Shown here: positions 46,936 to 55,480 of the stretch, piece after piece
Numbering within the stretch: position 1 is the stretch's first letter
How the letters are laid out: each line of letters opens with the position of its first letter
Assembly (NCBI RefSeq): GCF_003990045.1
Contig: NZ_RZGZ01000002.1
Coordinates: 682,001 to 746,000 of the forward strand
Length of the DNA stretch: 64,000 bases
From: Labedella endophytica
GTDB taxonomy: Bacteria; Actinomycetota; Actinomycetes; Actinomycetales; Microbacteriaceae
Direction of reading: 5' to 3'
The notes under the pieces: model-generated
Databases searched by the model: none
What the model was told of the DNA's origin: nothing
What the model saw: only the letters and a program-made list of their open reading frames with translations
Translations under genes and position numbers: made by a program

Positions 46936-47931
46936 ATGAGCGACGTCGACATCGACGACGAGTTCCGCTACCTGGCCGGGCAGGCTGAGGCCCTCGGGGT
47001 CGACGCTGTCCCCGCCCACCGGCGCTCCCGCTTCACCGATCGCGCGGACCGCGCCGTGAGCGCGCTCGAGTGGGGAACGGGCGGGCCCGAGGTCACCTTC
47101 CTCCACGGCGCCGGGCTCAACGCCCACACCTGGGACTCCACGGTGCTCGCCCTCGGCCGTCCCGCGCTCTCGATCGATCTTCCGGGCCACGGTCACTCCG
47201 ACTGGCGCGACGACGTGGACTACCGCGCGGAGTCGAACGCCGCCGCCGTCTTCTCCGTGCTCGAACGCGTGGGATCGGACTGCCAGCTCGTCGTCGGCCA
47301 GTCGCTCGGCGGACTCACCGCCGCGGCCCTCGCGGCGACCAACCCGGGCACCGTGTGCGGTCTCGTTGTCGTGGACATCACGCCGAGCGTCGACACGTCG
47401 ACGGGTGCCGCCGCGGTGCGCGACTTCCTCGACGGACCCGACGTGTACGCCACGCGCGACGAGATCGTCGACCGGGCCATCGCCTTCGGGATCGGCTCCG
47501 ACCGGGACGAGCTCGCCCGCGGCGTCTTCCTCAACACCAAGCCCGTCGAGGGCGGTTACGCCTTCCGGCACCACCTCGCGAACCTCGGAGGCGCCGCTCC
47601 CCTCTTCGACGCGGACAAGAGCGGCCTCTGGTCGGCCTTCGAACGCCTCACGGTGCCCGTGCTGCTTGTGCGCGCGAGCCACGGCTTCCTCACCGACGCG
47701 CTCGAGGAGGAGTTCCTCTCCCGCGTGCCCAGCTCCCGCGCCATCACGATCACGGGTGGACACAACCTCCAGGAGCACGCCCCCGTGGCCCTCGCCCAGG
47801 CGATCGCGACGGCCCTGTCGTCGGCGAGCGCCGAGGCCGTCGTCGCGGCCCCCTCTCCCGCGGCACCTTCTCCCGCGGCGGCCCCCGCTCCCTCGGCCCC
47901 GTCTCCCGGCGCCCCCTCCACCACCTCCTAG
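46936..47931 (+). CDS. Alpha/beta hydrolase (331 aa)
   Basis: Esterase/lipase-fold protein. Oxyanion strand VTFLHGAGLNAHTWD (residues 53-67), DLPGHGHSDW, nucleophile Ser123 in VGQSLGGLTAAAL, and the catalytic histidine in ITGGHNLQEHAP near residue 275. The C-terminal 40 residues are a low-complexity Ala/Pro/Ser run (AAPSPAAPSPAAAPAPSAPSP-like). ATG 46936 has AAGGAGA upstream. It lies directly ahead of the peptide transporter operon but is probably transcribed separately; the substrate is unknown. Confidence 0.9.
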   Translation: MSDVDIDDEFRYLAGQAEALGVDAVPAHRRSRFTDRADRAVSALEWGTGGPEVTFLHGAGLNAHTWDSTVLALGRPALSIDLPGHGHSDWRDDVDYRAESNAAAVFSVLERVGSDCQLVVGQSLGGLTAAALAATNPGTVCGLVVVDITPSVDTSTGAAAVRDFLDGPDVYATRDEIVDRAIAFGIGSDRDELARGVFLNTKPVEGGYAFRHHLANLGGAAPLFDADKSGLWSAFERLTVPVLLVRASHGFLTDALEEEFLSRVPSSRAITITGGHNLQEHAPVALAQAIATALSSASAEAVVAAPSPAAPSPAAAPAPSAPSPGAPSTTS

Positions 47932-48027
47932 CCTCTCCCCCGCCCCGGCAGCACAGCGCCGGAGGCCCACCGGTTGCCGGGTACGCTGACCCTCGGCCCG
48001 CCGTCCCTCGAAAGGAAACCGTCCGAC

Positions 48028-49524
48028 ATGTCCCGCATCCGCCGGAACGCCGTCGTCGGGCTCGCGCTCGTCGCCGCCCTCGCCCTCACCTCCTGCACCT
48101 CGGGCTCCGACACCGGGACGACACCCGACGCCGACGCCACCGTCACGGTGGGTCTCGTGCTCGAGCCGACGGACCTCGACATCCGCCGCACCTCGGGCGC
48201 CGCGCTCGAACAGGTCCTCATCGACAACGTCTACGAGGGTCTCGTCTCGCGCACCGCCACCGGTGAGATCGTCGACACGCTCGCGTCGAGCCACGAGGTG
48301 AGCGAGGACGGCCTCACCTACACGTTCACGCTCAACGACGGCATCACGTTCCATTCCGGCAACGCGGCGACCGTGGACGACGTGGTCTGGTCGCTCACCG
48401 GAGTGAAGGACGACGAGTCGCTCGTGGACCATGGGAACTTCGCGAACGTGGCCTCGATCGCGGCCGAGGGCGACGACACCGTCGTCATCACGCTCACCGC
48501 ACCCGATTCGAACTTCCTGTGGAACCTCACGGGCCGCGGTGGACTCGTCTTCGAGGAGGCCGACGACACCGACCTCTCCACGGGCGCCAACGGCACCGGC
48601 CCCTTCACCCTCGGTGAGTGGCGCCAGGGTGCGAGCATCTCGCTCGACCGCTTCGACGACTACTGGGGCGACGCCGCGCAGGTCTCCGAGGTGGTCTTCG
48701 AGTACATCCCCGACGGCACGGCCGGCGTCAACGCGATCGTCGCGGGCGACATCGACGTGCTCACCCCTGTGGACGCGACCCTGCGCAGCCAGGTCGACGC
48801 GGTCGACGAGCTCTCCATCACCGAGGGCAAGACCACCGACAAGTACACGCTCGCGTTCAACAACCAGCGGGCCCCGCTCGACGACGTGCGGGTGCGCGAG
48901 GCGCTGCGCCTCGCGATCGACCACGAGGCCGTGATCGCCGCGATCGGCGGCGCCGGCATCGAGCAGGGCGGCCCGATCCCCGAGCTCGACCCCGGCTTCG
49001 AGGACCTCACCGACGTGCGACCGTTCGACCCCGACCGCGCCCGCGAGCTCCTCGCCGAGGCCGGCCAGAGCGACCTCGACCTCACGCTCACGATTCCCAA
49101 CGTCTACAGCACCACCGTGTCGAACATCCTCATCTCGCAGTTCGCCGACGTGGGTGTCACCCTCACGGTCGACTCGGTCGAGTTCACCGTGTGGCTCGAG
49201 GACGTCTACACGAACAAGGACTACGACCTGAGCTTCGTGGATCACCTCGAGGCACGCGACTTCGGCAACTGGGCGAACCCCGATTACTATTTCGGCTATG
49301 ACAACGCGGAAGTGCAGTCGCTCTTCCAGGAGTCGATCGCCGCGACCGACCCCGACGAGGCGGACGCTCTGCTCGCCGAGGCGGCCCGCATCGTCGCCGA
49401 GGACCACGCGGGCGACGTCGTCTACAACGCCACGGCGCTCACGGCCGTCGCGGACGGGATCACCGGGTTCCCGACGGACTCCCCGAACGCTCGCCTCGAC
49501 CTCGGTGAACTCGCGGTCGGCTAG
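48028..49524 (+). CDS. Peptide/nickel-type ABC substrate-binding lipoprotein (498 aa)
   Basis: SBP_bac_5 family. Lipobox LTSC with Cys23 after a hydrophobic signal. GLVLEPTDLDIRRTSGAALEQVLIDNVYEGLV opens the mature protein, then YTFTLNDGITFHSGNAATVDDVVWSL and RVREALRLAIDHEAVIAAI are signature segments. Ligands of this family are oligopeptides, nickel chelates, opines or sugars. GAAAGGA precedes the ATG at 48028. First gene of the transporter operon to 53723. Confidence 0.94.
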   Translation: MSRIRRNAVVGLALVAALALTSCTSGSDTGTTPDADATVTVGLVLEPTDLDIRRTSGAALEQVLIDNVYEGLVSRTATGEIVDTLASSHEVSEDGLTYTFTLNDGITFHSGNAATVDDVVWSLTGVKDDESLVDHGNFANVASIAAEGDDTVVITLTAPDSNFLWNLTGRGGLVFEEADDTDLSTGANGTGPFTLGEWRQGASISLDRFDDYWGDAAQVSEVVFEYIPDGTAGVNAIVAGDIDVLTPVDATLRSQVDAVDELSITEGKTTDKYTLAFNNQRAPLDDVRVREALRLAIDHEAVIAAIGGAGIEQGGPIPELDPGFEDLTDVRPFDPDRARELLAEAGQSDLDLTLTIPNVYSTTVSNILISQFADVGVTLTVDSVEFTVWLEDVYTNKDYDLSFVDHLEARDFGNWANPDYYFGYDNAEVQSLFQESIAATDPDEADALLAEAARIVAEDHAGDVVYNATALTAVADGITGFPTDSPNARLDLGELAVG

Positions 49525-49555
49525 CGGGGTCCCGGCCACCGGCAGACGGGTCGTC

Positions 49556-50014
49556 GTGCTCGATGCAGAGACCATTGGCGTAGAGGTCATCGTCGAAGGG
49601 GCTGCCCAGTTCGGTGCCGACGTCGTCATGCTCGACACAGAGGCCTCGGCATTCGATGCAGAGGCCGCCGTGCTCGGCAGGGACGCCGTCGTGCCCGGCA
49701 AAGACACCGTGGCGCACGGCAGAGACACCGTCGTGCCCGGCAGAGACACCGTCGCGCACGGCAGAGGCGCCGTCGTGCACGCTTCCGAGGCCCTCGTGTT
49801 CGGCTCAGAGATCGTCTCGTTCGGCGCAGAGGTCGCCGTGTTCGGCACTGACGCTGTCGCGCTCGGCGCTGACACTGTCGAGCTCGGCAGAGACGTCGTC
49901 GTGCTCGCTTCCGAGGCCCCCGTGTTCGACACGGAGACCGTCCCGTTCGGTGCAGAGATCGTCGTGTTCGACACGGAGACCGTCCCGTTCGATGCAGAGG
50001 TCGTCGTGCGGTGA
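49556..50014 (+). CDS. Open frame of 19 seven-residue repeats between binding protein and permease (152 aa)
   Basis: Between the binding-protein stop and the first permease an uninterrupted frame encodes tandem seven-residue units of the pattern [FLPH]-[GDA]-x-[DE]-x-[VA]-x, for example FGTDAVA, LGADTVE, LGRDVVV, FDTETVP, FGAEIVV. Its TGA (50012-50014) overlaps the GTG of the permease (50011) as GTGA, the same coupling used elsewhere in this operon. Third positions are mainly G/C in this frame. A start is not certain; GTG 49556 is proposed, and the frame is open further into the preceding gene. Spacing of Gly and hydrophobics recalls the heptads of YadA-type beta-rolls. There is no signal peptide. 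It may be a protein or only an expanded minisatellite. Confidence 0.45.
   Translation: MLDAETIGVEVIVEGAAQFGADVVMLDTEASAFDAEAAVLGRDAVVPGKDTVAHGRDTVVPGRDTVAHGRGAVVHASEALVFGSEIVSFGAEVAVFGTDAVALGADTVELGRDVVVLASEAPVFDTETVPFGAEIVVFDTETVPFDAEVVVR
49610..50008 (+). repeat. Degenerate 21-bp minisatellite, 19 units
   Basis: Nineteen consecutive 21-bp units, 399 bp, with higher-order doubling: the last two 42-bp blocks (49925-49966 and 49967-50008) differ at two positions only. Recurrent core is TTCGRCRCNGAGRYCGTCSYG. It fills almost all of the gap between the binding-protein and permease genes. Confidence 0.92.
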
Positions 50015-50961
50015 TCCGCTTCCTGGCGACCCGTCTCGTCCTCCTCCTCGTAGGCCTCCTGATCGCGAGCGCGCTCATCTTCTTCACCCTCCGGGTGCTC
50101 CCCGGGGATGTCGCGCAGGTGATTGCAGGCACGCAGAGCACGCCGGAGCAGGTCGCGGCGATCCGCGAGCAGCTGGGCCTCGATGTGCCGCTGCCCGTGC
50201 AGTACCTCGACTGGGTGGGCGGGATCCTTCGCGGCGACCTCGGGTCGTCCCTCATCACGCGCACGCCGGTGGCGGAGGAGCTCGCCGAGAAGGCCGCGGT
50301 GACGGTACCGCTCGCGCTCCTCTCCCTCGTGATCGCGCTCCTCATCGCCGTGCCGTTCGGCGTGCTCGCCGCGCTCCGCCGCAACACCGCGTCGGGCACG
50401 GCATTCGCGGTGACCGCGCAGGCCCTCGCCGCGGTGCCCGTGGTGTGGGCGGGCATGATGCTCGTGATCGTCTTCGCGGTGTGGCTCGGCTGGCTGCCGC
50501 CGCAGGGCTTCCCGCGTAGCGGTTGGGACGACCCGGCCGCCGCGATCCGCTCGCTGATCCTTCCCGCCCTCACGATCGGTGTCGTGGAGGGTGCCGTTCT
50601 GCTGCGCTTCGTGCGGTCCGCGACCCTCGAGGCGATCGGACAGGACTACGTGCGCACCGCCGCTGCGACGGGTCTCACCCGGCGACGCGCACTCATCACG
50701 CACGGGTTGCCGAATGTGGCTCTGTCCGTCGTCTCGGTGCTCGCGCTGCAGGTGGCCGGCCTGCTCGTGGGCGCCGTGATCGTGGAGCAGCTCTTCACTC
50801 TGCCGGGCGTCGGGCGCATGCTCGTGTCCGACGTGGGCAACCGCGACCTCGAGAAGGTGCAGGGCGCCGTGTTCCTCTTCACGGCGATCGTGCTCGTGAT
50901 CGGCGCCCTCGTGGACGTGCTCGCGCGCGTCCTCGATCCCCGGCAAAGGGAGACGACGTGA
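50011..50961 (+). CDS. Peptide/nickel-type ABC permease, DppB-like (316 aa)
   Basis: Six-helix permease starting VIRFLATRLVLLLVGLLIASALIFFTLRVLPGD, the family N-terminus. It shows the periplasmic segment LGLDVPLPVQYLDWVGGILRGDLGSSL and the coupling loop QDYVRTAAATGLTRRRALITHGLPN. GTG start overlaps the preceding repeat frame and its stop overlaps the next permease start (GTGA 50958-50961). Confidence 0.94.
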   Translation: MIRFLATRLVLLLVGLLIASALIFFTLRVLPGDVAQVIAGTQSTPEQVAAIREQLGLDVPLPVQYLDWVGGILRGDLGSSLITRTPVAEELAEKAAVTVPLALLSLVIALLIAVPFGVLAALRRNTASGTAFAVTAQALAAVPVVWAGMMLVIVFAVWLGWLPPQGFPRSGWDDPAAAIRSLILPALTIGVVEGAVLLRFVRSATLEAIGQDYVRTAAATGLTRRRALITHGLPNVALSVVSVLALQVAGLLVGAVIVEQLFTLPGVGRMLVSDVGNRDLEKVQGAVFLFTAIVLVIGALVDVLARVLDPRQRETT

Positions 50962-51998
50962 CCACCCCCGCTCCCGCGCCGCGCGACTCCTCCGGCAACC
51001 CGTCGACGCAGCAACAGCCCGATTCGACGCGGGCCGACCCCCCGCGCACTGACTCCACGAGACACGCCTCCACGAGACACGCCTCCACGAGGCCCGGCAC
51101 CGCTGGTCCCGACAACCCGCGAGCCGGCTTTGCACGGCCTCGTGCACACCGGCCCCGATGGTTCGTCGCGTTCCTGCGGCACCCGTCGGCGCTCTTCGGC
51201 ACGGCTGTCGTGCTGCTGCTCCTCCTCTCGGCCGGACTCTCTTTCATCTGGACCCCGTACGACCCGCAACGCGCCAATCCGTACGACCAGTGGCTCTCGC
51301 CGTCGTTCACGCACCTGCTCGGCACCGACAACATCGGGCGCGACATCTTCAGCGTGCTCCTCGTGGGCGCTCGGGTGACCGTGGGTGTGGCCCTCGGAAG
51401 CGCCGTCGTCGCCGCGATCGTGGGTATCGCACTCGCGGCGCTCGGCGCCCTCACCGCGCGGTGGGTGCGCGAGGGCGTCGCCGTGCTCGTGGACGTGCTC
51501 ATCGCGTTCCCCACGCTCTTGATCGCGATGATGCTCGCCTCGGCGTTCGGCGGGTCCCTGCTCGTGGTGGTCCTGGCCGTCGGCTTCTCGTTCGGCGTGA
51601 ACATCGGCCGGGTGTCGCGCCCGGAGCTGCGGCGCGTGCGCCGCGCCGACTTCGTGCTCGCCGGACGCGCCGCCGGCCGCGGCCCCGTTCGCAACCTCAC
51701 AACGCACCTCCTTCCCAACGTCGCCCCGGTGTTCATCGTGCAGCTGTCCTGGGCGATGGCCGTGGCGATCCTCGCAGAGGCCGGCCTCTCGTATCTCGGG
51801 TACGGCGCACCGTCGGGCACACCGTCGTGGGGGCGGATGCTCGCGGAGCTGCAGTCGTACATCGGCATCCATCCCTGGTCCGTTCTGTGGCCGGGCCTCG
51901 CTATCACCCTCACCGTGCTGGCCTTCAACCTGTTAGGCGATGCGATCCGCGACGTCACCGACCCCCGCCTCACCCGAGCCCCCGTGGTGACCGCATGA
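50958..51998 (+). CDS. Peptide/nickel-type ABC permease, DppC-like (346 aa)
   Basis: Second permease. A 60-residue hydrophilic extension precedes the first helix, rich in Pro, Thr, Arg and containing three 15-bp repeats (STRHA). Then HPSALFGTAVVLLLLLSAGLSFIWTPYDP, the LGTDNIGRDIFSVLLVGARVTV signature of DppC proteins, and the coupling loop ADFVLAGRAAGRGPVRNLTTHLLPN. Terminal NLLGDAIRDVTDPRL is also typical. The stop lies within the first copy of a 13-bp direct repeat that recurs at the next gene's start. Confidence 0.94.
   Translation: MTTPAPAPRDSSGNPSTQQQPDSTRADPPRTDSTRHASTRHASTRPGTAGPDNPRAGFARPRAHRPRWFVAFLRHPSALFGTAVVLLLLLSAGLSFIWTPYDPQRANPYDQWLSPSFTHLLGTDNIGRDIFSVLLVGARVTVGVALGSAVVAAIVGIALAALGALTARWVREGVAVLVDVLIAFPTLLIAMMLASAFGGSLLVVVLAVGFSFGVNIGRVSRPELRRVRRADFVLAGRAAGRGPVRNLTTHLLPNVAPVFIVQLSWAMAVAILAEAGLSYLGYGAPSGTPSWGRMLAELQSYIGIHPWSVLWPGLAITLTVLAFNLLGDAIRDVTDPRLTRAPVVTA
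51053..51097 (+). repeat. Three 15-bp tandem repeats in the permease N-terminus
   Basis: Units CTCCACGAGACACGC, CTCCACGAGACACGC and a diverged CTCCACGAGGCCCGG. In frame, so copy number affects only the length of the cytoplasmic N-terminal tail. Confidence 0.9.
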
Positions 51999-52099
51999 CC
52001 TCCATCCCCCTCTCTCTCCTCTCCTTCGGCCGCCCTCATACCCTCGTCTCGAATCACCTCTCCCTCCGTGTGATCGCTTTCCGCGAGGTGACCGCATGA
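51986..52099 (+). repeat. 13-bp direct repeat flanking an inserted or duplicated 101-bp segment
   Basis: GGTGACCGCATGA occurs at 51986-51998 (end of the DppC-like gene) and again at 52087-52099 (start of the ATPase gene), 101 bp apart. The segment between is pyrimidine-rich and non-coding. In the first copy the ATGA would by itself make the usual stop/start overlap, so the segment seems to have split a formerly coupled junction. Confidence 0.85.
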
Positions 52100-52941
52100 G
52101 CCTCGACGTGCGTGATCTCACCATCCGTATCGACGGACGCACCGTCGTGGACGGGGTGAGTTTCGAGGTCGCCGACGGTGAGCGCGTCGGCCTCATCGGG
52201 GAGTCCGGCTCGGGCAAGTCCCTGACCGCCCTCGCGGTCCTCGGGCTCCTCCCCGACGGAGCCGTTGCTTCGGGCAGTGTCCGAGTCGACGGCACCGAGG
52301 TGATCGGCGCTCCCGACCGCGACGTCGCACGCTTGCGCGGCCGGAACGTGGGCATCGTCTTCCAGGAGCCGCGGTCGTCCCTCAACCCGATCCGCTCGAT
52401 CGGCCGTCAGCTGGCCGACCCCGCGCGCCGCTTCGACCGCCTGACGAGACGCGACGCCGCATCTCGCGCCATCGAGCTCGCCCGACTCGTCAGCTTGCCC
52501 GAGCCCGAGCAGATCGTGGGCCGGTACCCGCATCAGGTGTCGGGCGGACAGCTGCAGCGCGCCGCGATCGCCCTGGCCCTCGCGGGTGGACCACGACTGC
52601 TCATCGCCGACGAGCCCACGACGGCTCTCGACGTGACCATCCAGGCGGAGATCCTCGATCTCTTCGACCGGTTGGTCTCCGAGCTCGACACCGGTCTGCT
52701 GTTCATCACCCACGATCTCGCCGTCCTACGCCGCATCGCCGACCGCGCCGTGGTGCTGCAGGACGGACGTCTCGTGGAGGACGGCTCGGTGGACGACCTC
52801 GTCAACCGTCCCCGCACCGAGCTGGTCCGCCGACTCGTCGAGTCCGCCCGCGCCACGAGCTGGTCCACCCCGACGGCAACACCCGCCGACTCCCCGGACG
52901 ACACTGTCGATCCCGACGACAGGAACGGGGACGCACCGTGA
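52096..52941 (+). CDS. Peptide/nickel-type ABC ATPase, DppD-like (281 aa)
   Basis: Walker A GESGSGKS (residues 35-42), Q-loop VFQEPRSSLNPIRSIGRQL, signature VSGGQLQRAAIA, Walker B LLIADEPTTALDVTIQ, H-loop LFITHDLAVLRRIADR. The C-terminal tail is Asp/Thr/Pro-rich and lacks the cysteine-containing oligopeptide-domain motif of longer DppD proteins. ATG 52096 lies inside the second copy of the 13-bp repeat. Ends in a GTGA overlap with the next gene. Confidence 0.93.
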   Translation: MSLDVRDLTIRIDGRTVVDGVSFEVADGERVGLIGESGSGKSLTALAVLGLLPDGAVASGSVRVDGTEVIGAPDRDVARLRGRNVGIVFQEPRSSLNPIRSIGRQLADPARRFDRLTRRDAASRAIELARLVSLPEPEQIVGRYPHQVSGGQLQRAAIALALAGGPRLLIADEPTTALDVTIQAEILDLFDRLVSELDTGLLFITHDLAVLRRIADRAVVLQDGRLVEDGSVDDLVNRPRTELVRRLVESARATSWSTPTATPADSPDDTVDPDDRNGDAP

Positions 52942-53723
52942 CCGATCCCCTCGTCGACCTACGCGGCGTCTCCCGCGACTACGTCCTGCCGCGCGAGAAC
53001 CTCTTCACCCGGGGCGCCGTGACGCACGCCCTGAGGCCGACATCGCTCTCGGTGCAGGCGGGCGACGCCCTCGGGGTGATCGGTGAATCGGGATCGGGGA
53101 AGTCGACACTCGTCCGCCTGATGACCGCTCTCGACACCCCCACCGCCGGCGAGGTGTTCTTCGATGGCACCCGCGTGTCGGGCCGACCTGACCGCTCGCT
53201 CACCTGGTTGCGGCGCGAGGTGGGGGTGGTCTTCCAGGACCCGTACGCGTCGCTGGACCCCCGCATGACCGTGGGCCGGATCGTGGCCGAACCACTCGTG
53301 GCGCTGGGGATCGAGGGCGACCGACGCGCTCGCGTGCGCGACATGCTCGGCCTCCTGGGCCTCGGTGCCGACTACGGGGACCGCTACCCCCACGAACTCT
53401 CGGGCGGGCAGCGTCAGCGCGTCGCGATCGCCCGGGCGCTCGTTCACCGGCCTCGCCTCCTCGTGGGTGACGAGCCACTGAGCGCCCTCGACGTGACCGT
53501 GCGTGCGTCCATCCTCGACCTCATCGGCTCCCTCAAGCAGGACCTCGGTTTCACGCTCGTTCTCGTCTCGCACGACATCGGAGTGGTCGCGCGGCTCTGC
53601 GACACCGTCGTGGTGATGACGGAGGGGGAAGTCGTGGAGCAGGGCCCCACCACCTCCGTGCTCCGGTCCCCCGAACACGCATACACACGCCGCCTCCTCT
53701 CCTCCGTTCCCACCCTCGACTGA
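52938..53723 (+). CDS. Peptide/nickel-type ABC ATPase, DppF-like (261 aa)
   Basis: Second ATPase. LRGVSRDYVLPRENLFTRGAVTHALRP start region, Walker A GESGSGKS (49-56), Q-loop VFQDPYASLDPRMTVG, signature LSGGQRQRVAIARAL, Walker B LLVGDEPLSALDVTVR, H-loop LVSHDIGVVARLCD. Last gene of the operon 48028-53723. Confidence 0.94.
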   Translation: MTDPLVDLRGVSRDYVLPRENLFTRGAVTHALRPTSLSVQAGDALGVIGESGSGKSTLVRLMTALDTPTAGEVFFDGTRVSGRPDRSLTWLRREVGVVFQDPYASLDPRMTVGRIVAEPLVALGIEGDRRARVRDMLGLLGLGADYGDRYPHELSGGQRQRVAIARALVHRPRLLVGDEPLSALDVTVRASILDLIGSLKQDLGFTLVLVSHDIGVVARLCDTVVVMTEGEVVEQGPTTSVLRSPEHAYTRRLLSSVPTLD

Positions 53724-53832
53724 CCCGCGTTCGACTGGCCCTACGCACGACTGACGCATTCCCCTCTGCCCCTCCGCCGCCGCACCCGGACCCCCTCCAT
53801 CGCCACAGCCCGCGCCATCGCGACGCCCACCG

Positions 53833-55324
53833 TCACGGCCCGAGGGCCGCGCGCGGAGGCGCCGCTGTCTGAATCCGTGCTGGCGGATCGTATCCGGACA
53901 GACCGGTGCGTCGCTTGGTCGCGACCTCCCAATCGGGCAGCCCTGGTCCGCGGACCTGCGGTACTCCGCGCTCCATCCGGAGCCGCCACGGACCCGAATC
54001 GATGATGCGATGGTGCCACCAACAGAGCAGGACTCCGTTGTCGACGTGGGTCGCTCCGCCCGAGCGGTGCGGGATGACGTGGTGGACTTCACACCAGCCA
54101 GCGGGAATCGGGCAGCCGGGGATGAGGCAACCGCCGTCGCGAGCGTTGATCGCCCGGCGTTGCGAGGGCGTGAAGCAGCGTTGAACGGAGCCGAGCGAGA
54201 GGACCGCCCCCTCCGGATCGAGCGTGACGGCCTGTGATCCGCCGGAGTCGATGAATTGCTCGATCGTGTCGAGGGAGACGGCCGTGTCCATCCCGTCGAT
54301 GAAGCCGGCTCCGGACCCCGCGTCGAGCGCCTTCTGCTGCACCGTGACCGTGACGGTGGGCGGCGCCCCGGCAAGGCTCGGTGCGTCTGCCGCGCGAGCC
54401 GCAGCGTCGAGGATCGCGCCGAGGACGTCGTGACGCTTCTGCTCGCGGGTCCGAGTGTCGGCCCGAACCGCCGTGGCCTCGCCGCTCCCTGACACACCGG
54501 GCTCCCCCGCCGCCCCGCCGCCGACCCCGCTCAGAACGCCGTCCGCGCCGCCCGGTACCTGGTCGAACGACGCATCGGCATCGCCGAAGGAGGGCTTCGC
54601 CGCCTTGATGTGAGCGTCGCACAGACGCTGGAACTGCGCCGCGACCACGGGGAGCAGCACGCCGTGCACGGGCGTGAGACCGTCTGCGTCTTCGCGCCCG
54701 AACCGCAGCGACCGCTTGCCGAGCGCCCGCTGCTCCCGCAACCGCACTCCGGCGTGATCGATCCCCGCGACGACCTCGGCCGCTCGACGGCGGAGGAGGT
54801 CGACGGACAGAGCCGCGTGACGACCGGCTCCCGACGCCTCATCGACGAGCGTCGCCTCGGCCGCGGCGAGAGCGGCCGCATCCACGCGAGGAAGGAGCGG
54901 CTCGAGCTGCGCGACGAGGATTCCCGCCGCCTCGATGCCCATTCGTCCGGCCCGAACGGCCGCCGCCACGAGGGGGAACCGGGGCGGCGCCACGGCGCCC
55001 GTGAGAGAGACCTCCGACGTGATCGCCGAGCCCGTTCGGATACGCTGCTTGGCCGCTCCCCCGGAGATGCGGGCGATACCGGCGACCGCGTCGACGGGCC
55101 CGCGGTACCCGAGTGCAGCGACCATGGCGGGGGCGGCTGACCGCCCGCCGCGCGAACTCCGCCGCGTGCAGGGCGCGAGCCGCGTCCAGCAGTCGGGCGA
55201 GGTCTTCGATCCGGTTACCGGTGTGCACGAGCTCCGCGTCCGACACCTGCGCGAAGGAGGCGGAGTCGACGGCAGGGCGCAGCTCGGCGTCTGCCGCCGC
55301 GAGTGCCTGCCGAAGATCCGTCAT
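53833..55324 (-). pseudogene. DUF222-HNH endonuclease gene split by one frameshift
   Basis: The N-terminal part reads MTDLRQALAAADAELRPAVD to HAAEFARRAVS in one frame. The rest, from AMVAALGYRGPVDAVAGI to the end, lies in the next frame. The break sits at a run of five G (55129-55133; C on the coding strand), and removing one base restores VSRPAMVAALGY and a full DUF222 domain. The C-terminal HNH site is intact (CLIPGCPIPAGWCEVHHVIPHRSGG, then NGVLLCWWHHRIID). DUF222-HNH proteins are abundant, mobile-intron-like nucleases of actinobacteria. Sequencing error, a dead gene, or slippage at the homopolymer are the options. Confidence 0.85.
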
Positions 55325-55480
55325 ACCCACAGTGAACACCAGACCACCGACATTGGGCCGGAACACCCAATGACGATAGAATACCCGGTCAGCGTCCGGT
55401 TACGATCCGGACTGGGTCCGTCCATAGAGATACGAACTGGAGGAACGCGAGCCACGAGGCAGCCGCAATCCGACTTCGAT

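Noticed and set aside
49568-50008. CRISPR array as explanation for the regular repeats
   Set aside because: Units are contiguous 21-mers with no spacers and diverge progressively; no cas genes are in the window.
46846-51147. A 1433-codon open frame on the minus strand
   Set aside because: It lies antisense to a hydrolase and three transporter genes with clear homology. Its product is a low-complexity Arg/Glu/Val/Gly string, the usual antisense shadow of high-GC coding DNA; the sense 21-bp repeats also keep it open.
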